This document shows positions 13,001 to 25,130 of a stretch of DNA of 64,000 bases, in pieces (the first letter of the stretch is position 1; each line of letters opens with the position of its first letter). The notes under the pieces are model-generated. The model worked only from the letters and a program-made list of their open reading frames with translations, was not told where the DNA came from and searched no databases. The position numbers and the translations under genes are program-made. Origin of the DNA: Burhinus oedicnemus (lineage: Eukaryota; Chordata; Aves; Charadriiformes; Burhinidae); contig VFFE01007066.1 of NCBI GenBank assembly GCA_008921705.1, positions 939,574 through 1,003,573 on the forward strand, written 5' to 3'.

Positions 13001-14322
13001 ATTGCCACCTTGCGCTGGTAGGATATTTCTGCATTTTCCTAATGCCTCTTCTCAGATGCTGGTCATTGGCAGAAACAACACTAGACTGAAGAGACGACAG
13101 ATCTGACTCAATATGGCAATTTATTCGTATTCCCTTGACCCCTTCCATACTCAACAGCAACCTTGGCTTTTTTTTTTTTTTTTGCCAGTGACCAGCTGGT
13201 CTTAAAACCTCTTACCCAAGTGCCATGCAGAAAAATCCCCCGAAATAGGCACAAGAGAGCATGAGAAGAGAAATGCCACCCATTCTGCAAACAGGCCCAC
13301 AGTGACAATGGCCACTGAAGGGCATCATCTGCAAGAGAAGCCTCCCACTCAGTCCCCACCTCTCCCCAGCCTCTAGCTCCTCTGCTCCTCCTCCCCCCCA
13401 TTTTGTGATTTGGGGTAGTTTAATCTGTATTGGCCAGTTTTACCGTCAGAAGTGCAGACTGCAGCTTTTCTGATGAGCTGTGTGTAAACCCAACTTGCAA
13501 TTTGAGTTTAAATATGCCTCTCGCTCTTACTTTTAAAAGCATTTCTCATCGGGAGAGCTGGCCAGGTCACAGACCAGCTACAATTACCTTAGCAAGCAGT
13601 TTTCAAATGGTACCATGCAATATTGGTATTCTCCTCCCCCGAAGGGAAAATCCCACGTTTTCATATTTTGCTCCTAGCAACTTCACTTCCTTTTAATTAT
13701 CAACATGTCTCATCAATATTAAACTAATCAGGATACGTTAATATGCATCAGAAGATTAATTAGCACTAAAAGCCACTTGAATTTTTGTTCCTTTTTCTGG
13801 ATTGTCGGTCTGAATTTAATTACAAAATTTTAGTGCCAGTTGAGCTCCTAGTTCCTTCTGCTTATTATTCAAAATAAAAGATGTTTTCTGTGGCTTCACC
13901 AAGCATTGCACATTTTTTGTAATAACAAATTCATTATGACCATAACGATCTAAAATAGCGATAGCAAAGTGCAAAAACACTGTTCTGAAGAGATTGATGC
14001 CTCTTTTCAGGGAGCAATAAATTTAATAAAAGGATGTATTATATTCCTCTTGTGCACTGCATTCACGTATCTTCATTTTAAATTTCCTTGTAAAGTGGCT
14101 ATTCATGCATTCTTCAGCATTTTGACTAACAGCTTCTCAGCTAAGTCCTTAAATGAACACACTAGACTTGTATCAGAAGCCTAAAGCTGCAGTGTGCTCC
14201 CATAAGCATTGCAATCCTTTAAGCATGACCTAATCCTGCATTCTCACTGACTCAGTCCCTCTCAGCTCCCAGCTCCTTCAGCTGGGTGACCAGGGCTGAC
14301 GGCAGCACTGCCATGACAGAGG

Positions 14323-14371
14323 GGATGGATGGATGGATGGATGGATGGATGGATGGATGGATGGATGGATG
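14323..14371 (+). repeat. GGAT tetranucleotide microsatellite, about 12 units
   Basis: An uninterrupted (GGAT)n run of about 49 bp, likely length-polymorphic. It opens short ORFs of repeated WMDG or HPSI on the two strands, which are not genes. Confidence 0.97.
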
Positions 14372-16117
14372 TGCACAAACCAGGGCCAGAAGGCACTCAT
14401 CCATCCTTCCAGCAACAGCCAGCTCCGCTGCCCCACCCTTAACGCCAGCAAGGCTACTGAGTTCCTTCACATTTCTTCTAAATTACTCCAGTACCTTTAA
14501 CTGGAGCCTTGCTTCATCTCACAGACCTCACGGCTGTTAAACCCTCAGCAGCACCGGCGAAGCTGCAGCCCAAACAGAACAGGCATTTTGTGCCATCACA
14601 TCACTAGAAGAAAGCACCCTGCAGGAGTTGATGCTTTAAGAGACAAACTCGAGAAGAAAAAAGAAAATAAAACCTCCCAAAAAAGAACATGAGGTTTTGA
14701 TACCACAATACAAGGTTCAGATGACTTCTGGGTCTTGTGTTGTATGAATCATTCCCACGCAGGCTCCTAGTTGTTCTCAGAGATACATGGCAGAGAAGTC
14801 ATCTGTCCAGCTTCCCTGCCCCAGACCACCAGCTGTAGCCAACCAGAAGGGATGCTCTGGCAATGCCAGAGAAGAACAAGCCAAGGAGGGACAGGCCAGC
14901 AGCAGCGTGGTCAAACGCCAGGGCTCCTTTGCTTCCATTCAAGCCAAGCCAGTGTGATCAGCATTTACATGAGATTTAACAAGGTTTCAGGTTCAGCAGG
15001 AAGAAATGCAAATGCCTTATAAGATCACAATGTTCCCCCTCACAGATTAGAGGGACATTCCACAGATGATTTAGAAGGTTGGGGTTTTTTTCTTTATTTT
15101 TTAAACAGTAAAAGACACATTGAAGCCTATATGTAGAATATATTGCTTCAGTGCACTGCCACTGGGATGAAAGAATTTGATGATAAAAGTCTAATTTAGC
15201 CTGTCAGCTTAGTTCGCTAGACACTTAAACTGTATTAACTTGCACAGTCTGGAGGGCTAAATGCAATTGTGCTGAAATCAATAGCTAAGCAGCAACTCTA
15301 CATATTGTTACAAGTGCTAGTGGCCGGATGTTGGCCACAATGGATGCAGCTGGGAAGGGGCTGTAGCCTCCTCTCCTCCTTCAATAAAAACTCCTTTGAT
15401 ACGACCCACTAAAAAAAAAGAAAAACCTGAGGGATAAAACACAGGCTGAATGAAGGCAGTGGAAATGGCTCAGAGCAATGCAGGAGACACTCCACTTGAA
15501 ACCACCAGCACTTGACTTCTTTTGTTCACATTTCCATTGCTTTGGTGATTTGGTATGTAGGATCCTTCTACCAAGGAGTCTAGAGGCTCCAAAGGGGTTA
15601 CTGAAGCTGCGAGTTTGGCTTCAGGTGTGGAAATTGCCGAAGCAGCAAAGAATCAGTTTGCTTCAAAAGTGAATTCCTGTGAAAAGGTGTTAACATGACA
15701 GCTCTTGAGTCAAGAGATTTAGAAACACACACAAGATCCAGCATGAGGAGTATCGGCAGCATTAGTTTCTCCTCGCTTGCCCTCCCTTACCTGCCCCTGC
15801 GGATCCCAGCCCAGGTGTGATGGAGAGCTGCTCCTCTGCCTACTCTCTCCTCGGCAAGGCTAGTGACCTCACCAGCGAGTCAATCTGGAAATTATTCTTA
15901 GCCATTTCAATTCTTGCCCTTCTGCTCCCTCATCCAGCAATAAAGCTTGGACTCCAGCAGCAAGCAAAGTGTTAGCATTGGGACTACCTTAATAAGCACA
16001 GGCAAATCAGACCGCATTAGCTAAGTGAGTGCAGGCAGCAGCAGTGAAGGCACAGTCTTTTCATAAAACGTTCATCCCTAGGTACAGAAGTTCAAGCTGA
16101 CAGCTGCTTGAGTGGGG

Positions 16118-16165
16118 GAAAAAAAGGAAAAAAAAAAATCCCAAAACCACCAACCAAACCCACAA
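16118..16165 (+). repeat. A/C-rich low-complexity tract
   Basis: A-runs followed by CCCAAAACCACCAACCAAACCC. Confidence 0.7.
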
Positions 16166-16820
16166 TGCAAAAAATATAGCAAAAAATATAGTGTGAAGGT
16201 TGCACTGCAAAACAACCCAGCCATGCTTTTTCTGTGGTTTTTTTTAATGCATAAAGGGTAATAGCTAGATACTTCAGGACTAGAAAAGTGCGATTTTGAG
16301 GTTTTTTTCCTAAGGAAAGAAACTAGGAATTTCTTTGGACACTTGTAGCTGTGCTCCTTTGGCACTGATTCCCCACTAGTCTCAGACATTGAAACTGCTT
16401 TCTTCATTTCCAAGTTTTCATGATATGGACACCTGCCCGCACCAAAACCATCCCTTTGTTTCATAAAGGCCACACACCGGGTATGAAGGAGCAATTACTT
16501 CTGGACACTCTTGACCCAAGGTGAAATTGAGCTCAAGTGAACAAATTCATGCTGCAGACTTTAGTACCTCAGGTCTATTTTCTGAGAGAAGCCCTGCATG
16601 ATCAACGCTTGTATTAAACTATGGAAGGCTCTCTGTTTACTGTAATACACACACATAACACTAGGTAAGGATTTACACATACGTCTTGGATTTCTGCTGC
16701 TCTCAGAAGGTGCTGGAAGAAGTGAAGTGACAAGCAATGAGGCTTTGTACGTTACCTGTAACATTTTTACACTCTTTCTCATTGTGGAAATTCAACTCTC
16801 ACAGAAAGGGAGAAGTGTTA

Positions 16821-16970
16821 CAGCCCATTTTCCATGAGAGGAACTGAGATACAGAGAGGTTAAGTGCCCTACCCAAGGTTAAACACTGATCAACGACAGA
16901 AGGAATAAACCCAAAGCCCACAAAGTCTCCTGACCAGGCAACCTTCAATTTCATTACTCTGCCTCCCTAC
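16821..16970 (+). mobile_element. Ancient MIR / CORE-SINE remnant
   Basis: The stretch contains CCCATTTTCCATGAGAGGAA, CTGAGATACAGAGAGGTTAA and GTGCCCTACCCAAGGTTA, followed by a decayed AACCCAAAGCCCA...CTCTGCCTCCCT end. This follows, in order, the well-known MIR SINE consensus core and tail. Such copies are rare and very old in birds. Confidence 0.75.
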
Positions 16971-17769
16971 AAGCAAATACCTACATCAAGAATTTATTCC
17001 TGCTGGCACACTTTATCACAGGGTAGTATCTAGCTATCCTGCCCATGCCTGGTCACCATGGCACTGAACAGACAGTGTGCAACATGCAGAAACGCTGATA
17101 TATGAAGGTATCTGTGAGGATGTATCAAACATTTCTTCAAAATTAAATCAATACACATTAAAAAAAAATCTCAGAAGAAAAACAGGGGGGAAGGAGTCGC
17201 CTGATCTGACAATAAATCTAGTAAAATACAGCATACATGGCAATCCAAATTTGGATACAAACCGAAACAGCCCTTTCCAAAATAGCTTGTTAAAGAGTTC
17301 CAGGGGAAAAAAAATAACAATAAAATTTCTTCCTACACACACTCCCTCTGTGTGACCTAGTTCAGTCCTATCTTATTATTTTCTTTTGGGCATCTTTTTT
17401 TGTCTTCTTTCTTCATCAAATCTTATGCTGAAGAACAGAGAATGAATCAGAGAATGATGTCAGGAGGATCATTTCACTTCAGAGGTCAAAAGCCTGGTCA
17501 ATAATGTGACAACACCAACTTGCATGAAACACGATCACCAACACAACTCTAACCCACAATTAGCACAGGTACAAAGATCTATGCTAGAAAAAGAAAGAGT
17601 GGGCAAAAAGGAATGGAGCGAAAAATCCTCCTATGCTGGTCACGCTGTGTTTAGGGACTGGTCCGTTGCAGGCACAGAGGAAACCCACAGGCTTCATCTG
17701 TTCTGCCAAATTTTCCTGTCCTCATCCCAATTTCATCCCTTCCAGATATTAAAGGAAACGTGCCTCAGA

Positions 17770-17827
17770 AAAGAAAAAAAAAAAAAAAGGAAAAAACCCC
17801 AAACAACAAACAAAAAGCCAAACCACC
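17770..17827 (+). repeat. A-run plus CCCCAAACAAC tract
   Basis: A long A run then AAAAAACCCCAAACAACAAAC. Low complexity, possibly a decayed retrotransposon tail, but no element body is recognisable 5'. Confidence 0.7.
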
Positions 17828-17941
17828 CTTGCTCATAAAACTGCTTGCTAATATTATATGTGGAATCTAATTTTTGCAATTGCTTCCCTTCAGATAGTCT
17901 TTGTTAAGTAAGAAAGTTAAGTATTAACAGCTTTAAATATC

Positions 17942-18085
17942 CAGGAGACCGGTTTTATTCCCAGCTCTTCAGTAAATTTCCCGTATGACTGTTTGGACAG
18001 CCGTTTGATCACTTTTCTGCTTCAGTTTCCTGACCTACAGTAGAGAAACAGTCCCAAGGCCCTGTGAAGTACAGGAGAGTAGTAA
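17942..18085 (-). mobile_element. Ancient MIR / CORE-SINE remnant, inverted
   Basis: The plus strand reads TTTTATTCCCAGCTCTTCAG, then a decayed cysteine-like GTATGACTGTTTGGACAG stretch, then CTGCTTCAGTTTCCTGACCT. This parallels the inverse MIR consensus (ATCCCAGCTCTGCCACTTA, GTGTGACCTTGGGCAAGT, GCCTCAGTTTCCTCATCTG) in the right order and spacing. Confidence 0.65.
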
Positions 18086-18276
18086 ATCTAGAAAAAAGGA
18101 GGGCAGGAACACAATAAACAAGTTTTGGTGCACTTCATCTATTGCACTCTCTCACTATATGAAGAAGCAGGTGAAACCAACCTAAGCTCTAGTCCAAAGA
18201 TGTACCTGTCTCAAGAAGAGATTCATACAGCCAACACAGGAGGAAGAACAAACTTATCTGTGATAACCTATCCATG

Positions 18277-18682
18277 ATAATCGACAGGCTGGGAGAGTTG
18301 GGGTTGTTCAGCCTGGAGAAGAGAAGGCTCTGGAGAGACCTTAGAGCCCCTTCCAGTACCTGAAGGGGGCCTACAAGAAAGCTGGAGAGGGACTTTTTAT
18401 AGGGGCACATAGTGATAGGACAAGGGGTAATGGCGTGAAGCCAGAGGGGAGATTTAGATTAGATCTCGGGAAGAAATTTTTCACTCTGAGGGTGGTGAGA
18501 CACTGGCCCAGGTTGCCCAGAGAAGTTGTGGAGGCCCCATCCCTGGAGGTGTTCAAGGCCAGGTTGGATGAGGCTTTGAGCAACCTGGTCTAGTGCAAGG
18601 TGTCCTTGCCCATGGCAAGGGGGTTGGGAACTAGATGGTCTTGAAGGTCCCTTCCAACCCAAACTACTCTATGACTCTATGG
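18277..18682 (+). mobile_element. CR1 LINE 3' fragment, antisense to BICD2
   Basis: It starts with GACAGGCTGGGAGAGTTGGG and GTTCAGCCTGGAGAAGAGAA, passes through the GACAAGGGGTAATGG block, and ends in CCAACCCAAACTACTCTATG with a partial repeat of the terminal octamer. About 400 bp of a CR1 3' end; the only plus-oriented young CR1 in the intron. Confidence 0.94.
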
Positions 18683-21600
18683 ACACCACAGCACTTTTAT
18701 GCTTTGTAGCAGTTTTCAAAGGCAATCCTTGCATTAGTAAGTTTTCCTCATTTAACTTTGTTATAAACTCAGTTTGCTAGGAAGAGCACTTACTTTTGGA
18801 CTTCATAGGGACAGCGAGAAGCTTGTGCTCACTCCTGACTTGCACCCTGGGTCATGACTAGTATTTCCCACATATTTCCATATCATCATACTACTGGCCA
18901 AGGGCCATCTCTTCAGAATCATAATCTACAGAAGGAGCACATTTATGTTATTACATCCAGAATCAGACGACAGAAGGGAAAGTGATTATACAAAAGAGTA
19001 TTTTTTCCATTCCAATTTGATCTTCTGTCCTGGAAACAGCACCATGATGCTCATGAAAACCAATGCATTTCTGCTAGTCAGCAGCCTCCCTGATTCCTCA
19101 GGCAACTACTTCAATAACCACTTTTCTAAGATTAAAAGGTAATCTTCAGAAGTATAAAAGGGGTTTGAAAAACATAATGAAAACAGGATCAGTCCAACAC
19201 GATAAAGTATGCTGGCAACAAACTACGCAACTCTTGCCCAACTGCAGATGTCCTGGAGTCAGATGGCCTCATCACAGCAGGTCCTAATTAAGCAAGGTTA
19301 ACTGGAAGGGAGAGACAGGGCATCACTGACTGCCTACAGCCTGCACACTCAAGTGTGCATATTTTTCTCCTTTAACCTTTTCATAAAGGAATTGTGCGGG
19401 GGAAATAGGACACAAGTGTCCCTCATGCTCATTTCCGCTCAAGTGAAGCCTCCATCGTCGGTGCACATCCCCCAGCAGTGTGAACCCAGCCAAGAACCGC
19501 ATTCCTCCCCGTTTTCCAGGCTGTGCTTCCAGCCCCACACGATGCTGAAATGTCAAGCAGCGAGAGGCAGTCTTTAATAAATGCCACACTGCCCTTTCCT
19601 CTACAGTGAAACACTGCTAGATGAAGCTAATTGTGCTCAGCAGATGAACCAATGTGAGGCATTAACCCTTGCTTTCTTTCAGCCAGAGATGTTTAAGGGC
19701 TTAAGCATGTTATCACAGACACATTACCATGTATGGTGCACCACCACAAGCAGCCTGGAACGTGCATGTGTTCCTCCAAGAGGCTTGTTAAAAAAAAGAG
19801 GAATTAGATTCAAACTCATTGAATAGAAAAGCATGCATAGATACAGGAGAAAGGTGATAGAAGAGAGCCTGACTGAAAGTAATCCCTTGCCTTTCTCAAT
19901 AAAGTCTGAAAAGCAAAGCAGTGTCTGTGTGCATCCATGCACCAGGAGGGCAGTATCACCTACATATCATCACTAGAGTAAACACACAACAGAGGTGCTT
20001 GTTTACAGTTTGGGAGCACTCTAGTATATGTGTTTCAGTTTCTTCTCTGCTGATAATCAAGCAGGATTTACAGAAACTGCACCTTTTAGGAGGCTATCAT
20101 TAGCTGCGCTTCCAGTGAAAAAGGGGTTTATCCATCAAAAATGAAATAGAACCCAAACCCACAATAAAAAAAAAAGGGGCAGTTAATCAAGATGTCCTTT
20201 TTTTTTTTTTTTTTTAAATAAGGATAAAATTCACAAGACCAAAAATCAAACAAGGCGTTTTCCTTCAGTTGTTCTTCACAACAACTCGAAGAGATTCAAG
20301 GCTTTTTTTCCCCTTCAGAAGGCTTTGTATTGATTAGCAGAGAACACCACATATCCTCCCCTCCTTCAACTAGAGGCACTGAAATGTGTTCAGGGCACAC
20401 GCACTCTCCTTGTGGTGTCAGCAAGCAAAGCCAGCCCTGCCAGGACTTATTACCATCTGCCCTGACTTCCAAGGGGAGGGACTGGAGAGCTTGGAGTTAA
20501 AAGCCAACAGACATTAGTCACAAGGCATTTCATTCATTACTGTTCCCTCCTGCCAGCATTGCTCTCACCCTCACAGCAACACCCTGTCCCTGAAGATGTG
20601 AACACTAGTTTTGTTTCACAGATCATGCTATAAATCAGCATTCATATCTTCCCAAAATATGTCCTCCATCACTCACAAGCACACGCAACTACTGACATCA
20701 AAAATACATTTAGTGATATTTCCTTAGCCCCCAGTGTCCTGCCCTGGGGAACAATTAGCAGGATGGTGCCCCCATGACCACATCAGAACCTGCTGCTGCG
20801 TCCACCATTAGGCATCTTCCTGGGAAAGCCACTGGGTCAGCGGCTGGCTTCAATGCCCACCTGTGAGTAAGTGGCTAACCAGCAGCTGCTCTAGTTGTTC
20901 TCAGCGACCGGAATGGGCATTCATCCAAGGTATGGGTTTGTTGGGGGTTTTCGGTTTGGGTTTTTGGTTTGGTTTGGTTTTGTGTGTGTTTTTTTTTTAA
21001 AGAAAATTACTGTAACCTTAGCAGGGAAGGAAGGCCCCAAATGCATTTTTCTGAGCTTAAACTAGAGAAGAATGGCAGTTTTGGTGTGTGCACATTTGTG
21101 CTTTCTTATAAGTAAAGAAAAGGAGAACATGTGGGGGCATGAAGGTGAAGCGGAGCAATACACAAGCCAACTGAAAAAAGCCCGCCTTTCAGGATAATTT
21201 CAAGCCTGATGGATGAAGGAAAAAAAATAAAAAAGCTATCCTGAGGCATCTTTCTCTCCTCTGCATCATAACAGATCAATGAACTAATGGTCTTGCCTGC
21301 TGCAAGCAGACATCTGCACAGCTCAAGACCGGGCCACAAAACAATGAAAGATGCTGCCGTAGATGGAGATGTGCAGGATAGGGAGTTAATGCTGCTTAAC
21401 ATCAGCACTATTTAGTTGTTTGAGAGCAGAAGAGACTATAGACTTCTACTCATAAGTGCAAAGGGTGCCCTTCACTGCCCACTGGGGAATCAAAGCACAG
21501 CTAAAAGTCACTGACTCCAAAATCAGATTGCAGAAATTTTGATCATCAATTGCTGACTTTTAAACCCTTCTGCTAAATTTGACAGAATGCTTTACTTACA

Positions 21601-24600
21601 CAGGCCAGTTCACAATGTCAGTTTGATCTTGTTAAGCAGGCCATCGGGTCTTCATCTTGCCCTTCATACAAATCAAGAACTGTAAACAGATTATGAACAG
21701 TACCGTCCTATTAGACTGCTCTTCTACAGGCACTTGAGCTGAGCAACTGTCAGGACGAGCACAAAGACTGATAGTGCAGAAATTTGATGTAGGCGTTACC
21801 TACAATGAAATAATTTTTAAAAACTGAAAACCAGAATCGGTGATCTATAAAATTACACTAGATCCCTGGCAGCTGACCATAAAGCGTAAGTAACTAAAGT
21901 CCATTAATAGTCCTGAGAAGATGTGATATGAACCTTCAAAGGGTGTAATGGACACTAGAAACATTAGAAAAAGCCTATTCCTTCTTAAAATGTTAGCTCT
22001 TTACTTAAAAAGTCAACAAGATCATACTGAAATTACATACTTCATAAAGGACAATGTAGGGTTACCTTAAGTACATGCCTCACATAGCCTTTGTTACAAA
22101 AATTCATGGAAGAGAAAACTTTCTTCAAGTGCTATTAAACACAAAAGATACCCATTGCTGCCCAGCAAGCGCCTGATCAATAAATCACTGGAAATTGATC
22201 AAATGCATTGTGGAAATACCTCTGCTGGCAGTATTGCATTCCTTCTCATCTTTACCTTCAACCTAAGAACACAACTTGACAGTGAGACAAGCATTAACTA
22301 ATATTCAATACCATTAGCACCAGCGTTTCCCCCCCATGCAGGTGCTTTTTTGCTCTTTTACATTTAGTCTCATGTATCGTACCATGATGCTATTCCACTA
22401 AGTCAGTTGAACTTTTGTTACAACTAAAAACTTCTGGAAGTAGAGAAAAGAAAAATCAAATGAGATCTTGGTTCTCTAAACACATGTGTGACTGTATTTA
22501 AAGTTAGGAGGAGTTACACTTAGCTGACAAATGGAGTACATGCATTATGTCCTTCCCATTAGACCAAAATGGAAAGAGTATAATTGCCCACCATCCCATC
22601 CCCTTAAGAAAAAAATCTTTTTTGTTCATATTTGAACATCTGCAAACAGTTTGACTGCAGGCTGGGGCACATGCAGTGAGAATGTGTGTGGCCTTGCTGA
22701 AGCAGGAGTGGCCGAGTTCCCCGTGGCAGCCTCTGCTCTCCAATCCAGCACCACCAGTTTCCTCCAGAGCCCCAGTCCATGCTCAGACTGTGGCCAGCCA
22801 CCGCACGGGTGTCAGTACAACCACAGGGACGGACCTCAGCTCCTCACTTCTTCCTTCCCGTTGCGAAAGCTCTCACATTTCCAAAAGGTTGGGAGCACGC
22901 TCTTTCTCCCACACTCAAATATCCCCCCCAGGGGCTAAACGCAAACCTTAGCTAAACAGCAGGAGTAGATTGACAAACACCAGCTCACCATTGATCGGGT
23001 ACGTACCGGGAAGTCATGAGGCTTTTCAAAACAATACACCACTTCCTATCATGCCAGCCCACCCCACACACGGTCACCAAACTCATCTTCCAAGAGGTGA
23101 TGCAACGGTGAAGATTTGTGCACACTCCAGCAAAGAGTCCAGCCCTTAATCTGGCTTTGATTTTGTTAAAATAATGGTTTACGCTTCCTTTAGTGAAAAC
23201 CCAATTAATACACAAAATAGTTCTAGATTGCCTTTCTATAAAATGTTGTGGCTTGAGTAGGAGCAGGGTTAGTCCTTCCGGAGCATCCCTGCAGCATGAC
23301 CCTGCGGCACAGCTTGCTTATCATTAGGTGTCCGTTAAGTAACAGACTGTAATTGTGAGGAAACTAAGTGACATTGGAGAAATTCAGGGTATCAGGCTCC
23401 TCATCTACTCCTATAAAAGCCTGCTGAAAGGCCTTCAACATGATAGGTTAACTTACCAATTGAGAGGTGTTTCTGCAACATTATGAACTACTTTTCTATA
23501 AAGTTAGCATAAAAATAAAATGCAAGATATAACACCTCATTCTCACACAAGAAAGATTCCTTAAATATGAACACAATCCGCTTATGCAACCAACGTTAAG
23601 TGCAGAGTTCTACAAGGTCGACCAAAAATTTAAGTCAGTGCTGAGGGAACTGCTCCCTGGCTCAGCACTCAGTCCCAAGAAATTAGACTTAACCTCTCTC
23701 TCACCTCCTCTGCCCCAACCCAGCATTTGCAATTAGACAACTGAGACTATTATTTTAACTGGGAGCAAGTTTGAGCATTTAGGGATGAGAAGACACAGCT
23801 TCCACCCACTCTTGAATTATTGATAACCAAAGGACCACCTGCACGCACAGAGTACAGCATTATCAGCCTCGTTCTATTCTCTTCCATACTGAGACTTAGT
23901 GCACTGCAGAAGGCTTTACTCCCCAACAAATGATCTTTTATCTATATGGCTAACACTGAGCATGAAATTCTGCAGTAATACTCATATAACTTTTTTTTTT
24001 TTTTAAATATAGTAGTTAATGGGCATTAGCATCTCATTGCATGAGGAATCCTCCTGACTAAGAACGATGCTTGCCTGCTGAGTAGGCACCACCCACTCAA
24101 GAAACAACAAGAGGAAGTAAGTCGCATCCTGCAAAACATATTTAATGTAAAGCTCATTACCCTGCTCCTTGTTGAACAGGATAGTGGCTTCCTCTGATGT
24201 GGCAATAACAGAGGCTTTCGTAAACAAACCCTAGTCCGCAAGGAGTCAGAAATATGGTTGCATAAACACAGTCAGCACATGTAAATACCTGTGAGTTATT
24301 AGTACCAGAATGAACCAAGACATGAGGCACTTTGGGGGAAAAGAAAAGAAAGAAATACAAACAACCTCAAACTAATTATTTCGAATACCTAAGCACACTT
24401 TTAATCACTGAAATAGTAAAGGAGACTGAATGATAACTGTGGAATCATTTACTGCATATGTTAAAGTTACCTGTGCTCATGTGAGCTCAGTTGCTCATTT
24501 ACCTTGTACACAGCTTTATAAAAACCAAGCCTACTAGTCAGGCTTTTTGGTCTTAGTGGTCTTCAATCATTCTGATATAAACACACAAGACTGTACAAGG

Positions 24601-24969
24601 CGTATCATCAAATATACCATTAGTAGTGATTTCTGCACTACAAAAGCAGATGTTTTCTTGTTATCTTAATAGCCTTTTCATTAAAAACTCCTTACACCTG
24701 AATGGCAAGATTATTTTCCACTTGGAACCTGAGCAAAGGCCCAGAGAATTTAATCTAACTACAGCTGCATAATCTTTTGTGTCCAGCTAGTATATACAGT
24801 ATTTACAATAAACTCCAGATGAGTCTCTTGATTCCATTTCACGTTTTTTGCTTGCAGCCTACATCCACCAGGCTTCACACTGAACTACAGCATATCTACT
24901 TACCATTGTCCGTAATGGTTGTATAGTTTAAAAAAATAAACATTAGACACAGAGAGATTTGGGCCTTCA
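18683..24969. other. Intron 1 stretch without genes
   Basis: Single-copy AT-rich DNA with a G/T tract (20933-21000) and a few homopolymer runs. No mobile element or exon recognised. Confidence 0.7.
20933..21000 (+). repeat. G/T-rich low-complexity tract
   Basis: Irregular GGTTT and GGGTTT repeats ending in GTGTGTG and a T run; opposite-strand relative of the A/C tracts. Confidence 0.8.
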
Positions 24970-25130
24970 TCATAGAATCACACAATGGTTTAGGTTGGAA
25001 GGGATCTTGAAGGTCATCTAGTTCCAACCGCCCTGCCATGGGCAGAGACACCTCCCACTAGACCTGGTTGCTCAAATTCCCATCCAGCCTGGCTTTGAAC
25101 ACCTCCAGGGATGGGGCTGCCACAGCTTCC
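24970..25130 (-). mobile_element. CR1 LINE 3' fragment
   Basis: Inverted CR1 terminus CATAGAATCACACAATGG followed by the GGTTGGAAGGGATCTTGAAG and CCATGGGCAGAGACACC blocks. 5' truncated after about 160 bp. Closely related to the copy near 9.5 kb, so the same broad subfamily. Confidence 0.93.

Larger units (their letters stand above)
9631..16820. other. Intron 1 stretch without genes
   Basis: Contains A/C tracts, the GGAT microsatellite and possible conserved blocks near 13690-13990 and 15120-15320. A 130-codon plus-strand ORF (11636-12028) looks like chance. Nothing else recognised. Confidence 0.7.

Noticed and set aside
14323..14371. Possible CRISPR-like or coding repeat
   Set aside because: It is a plain GGAT microsatellite with no spacers.
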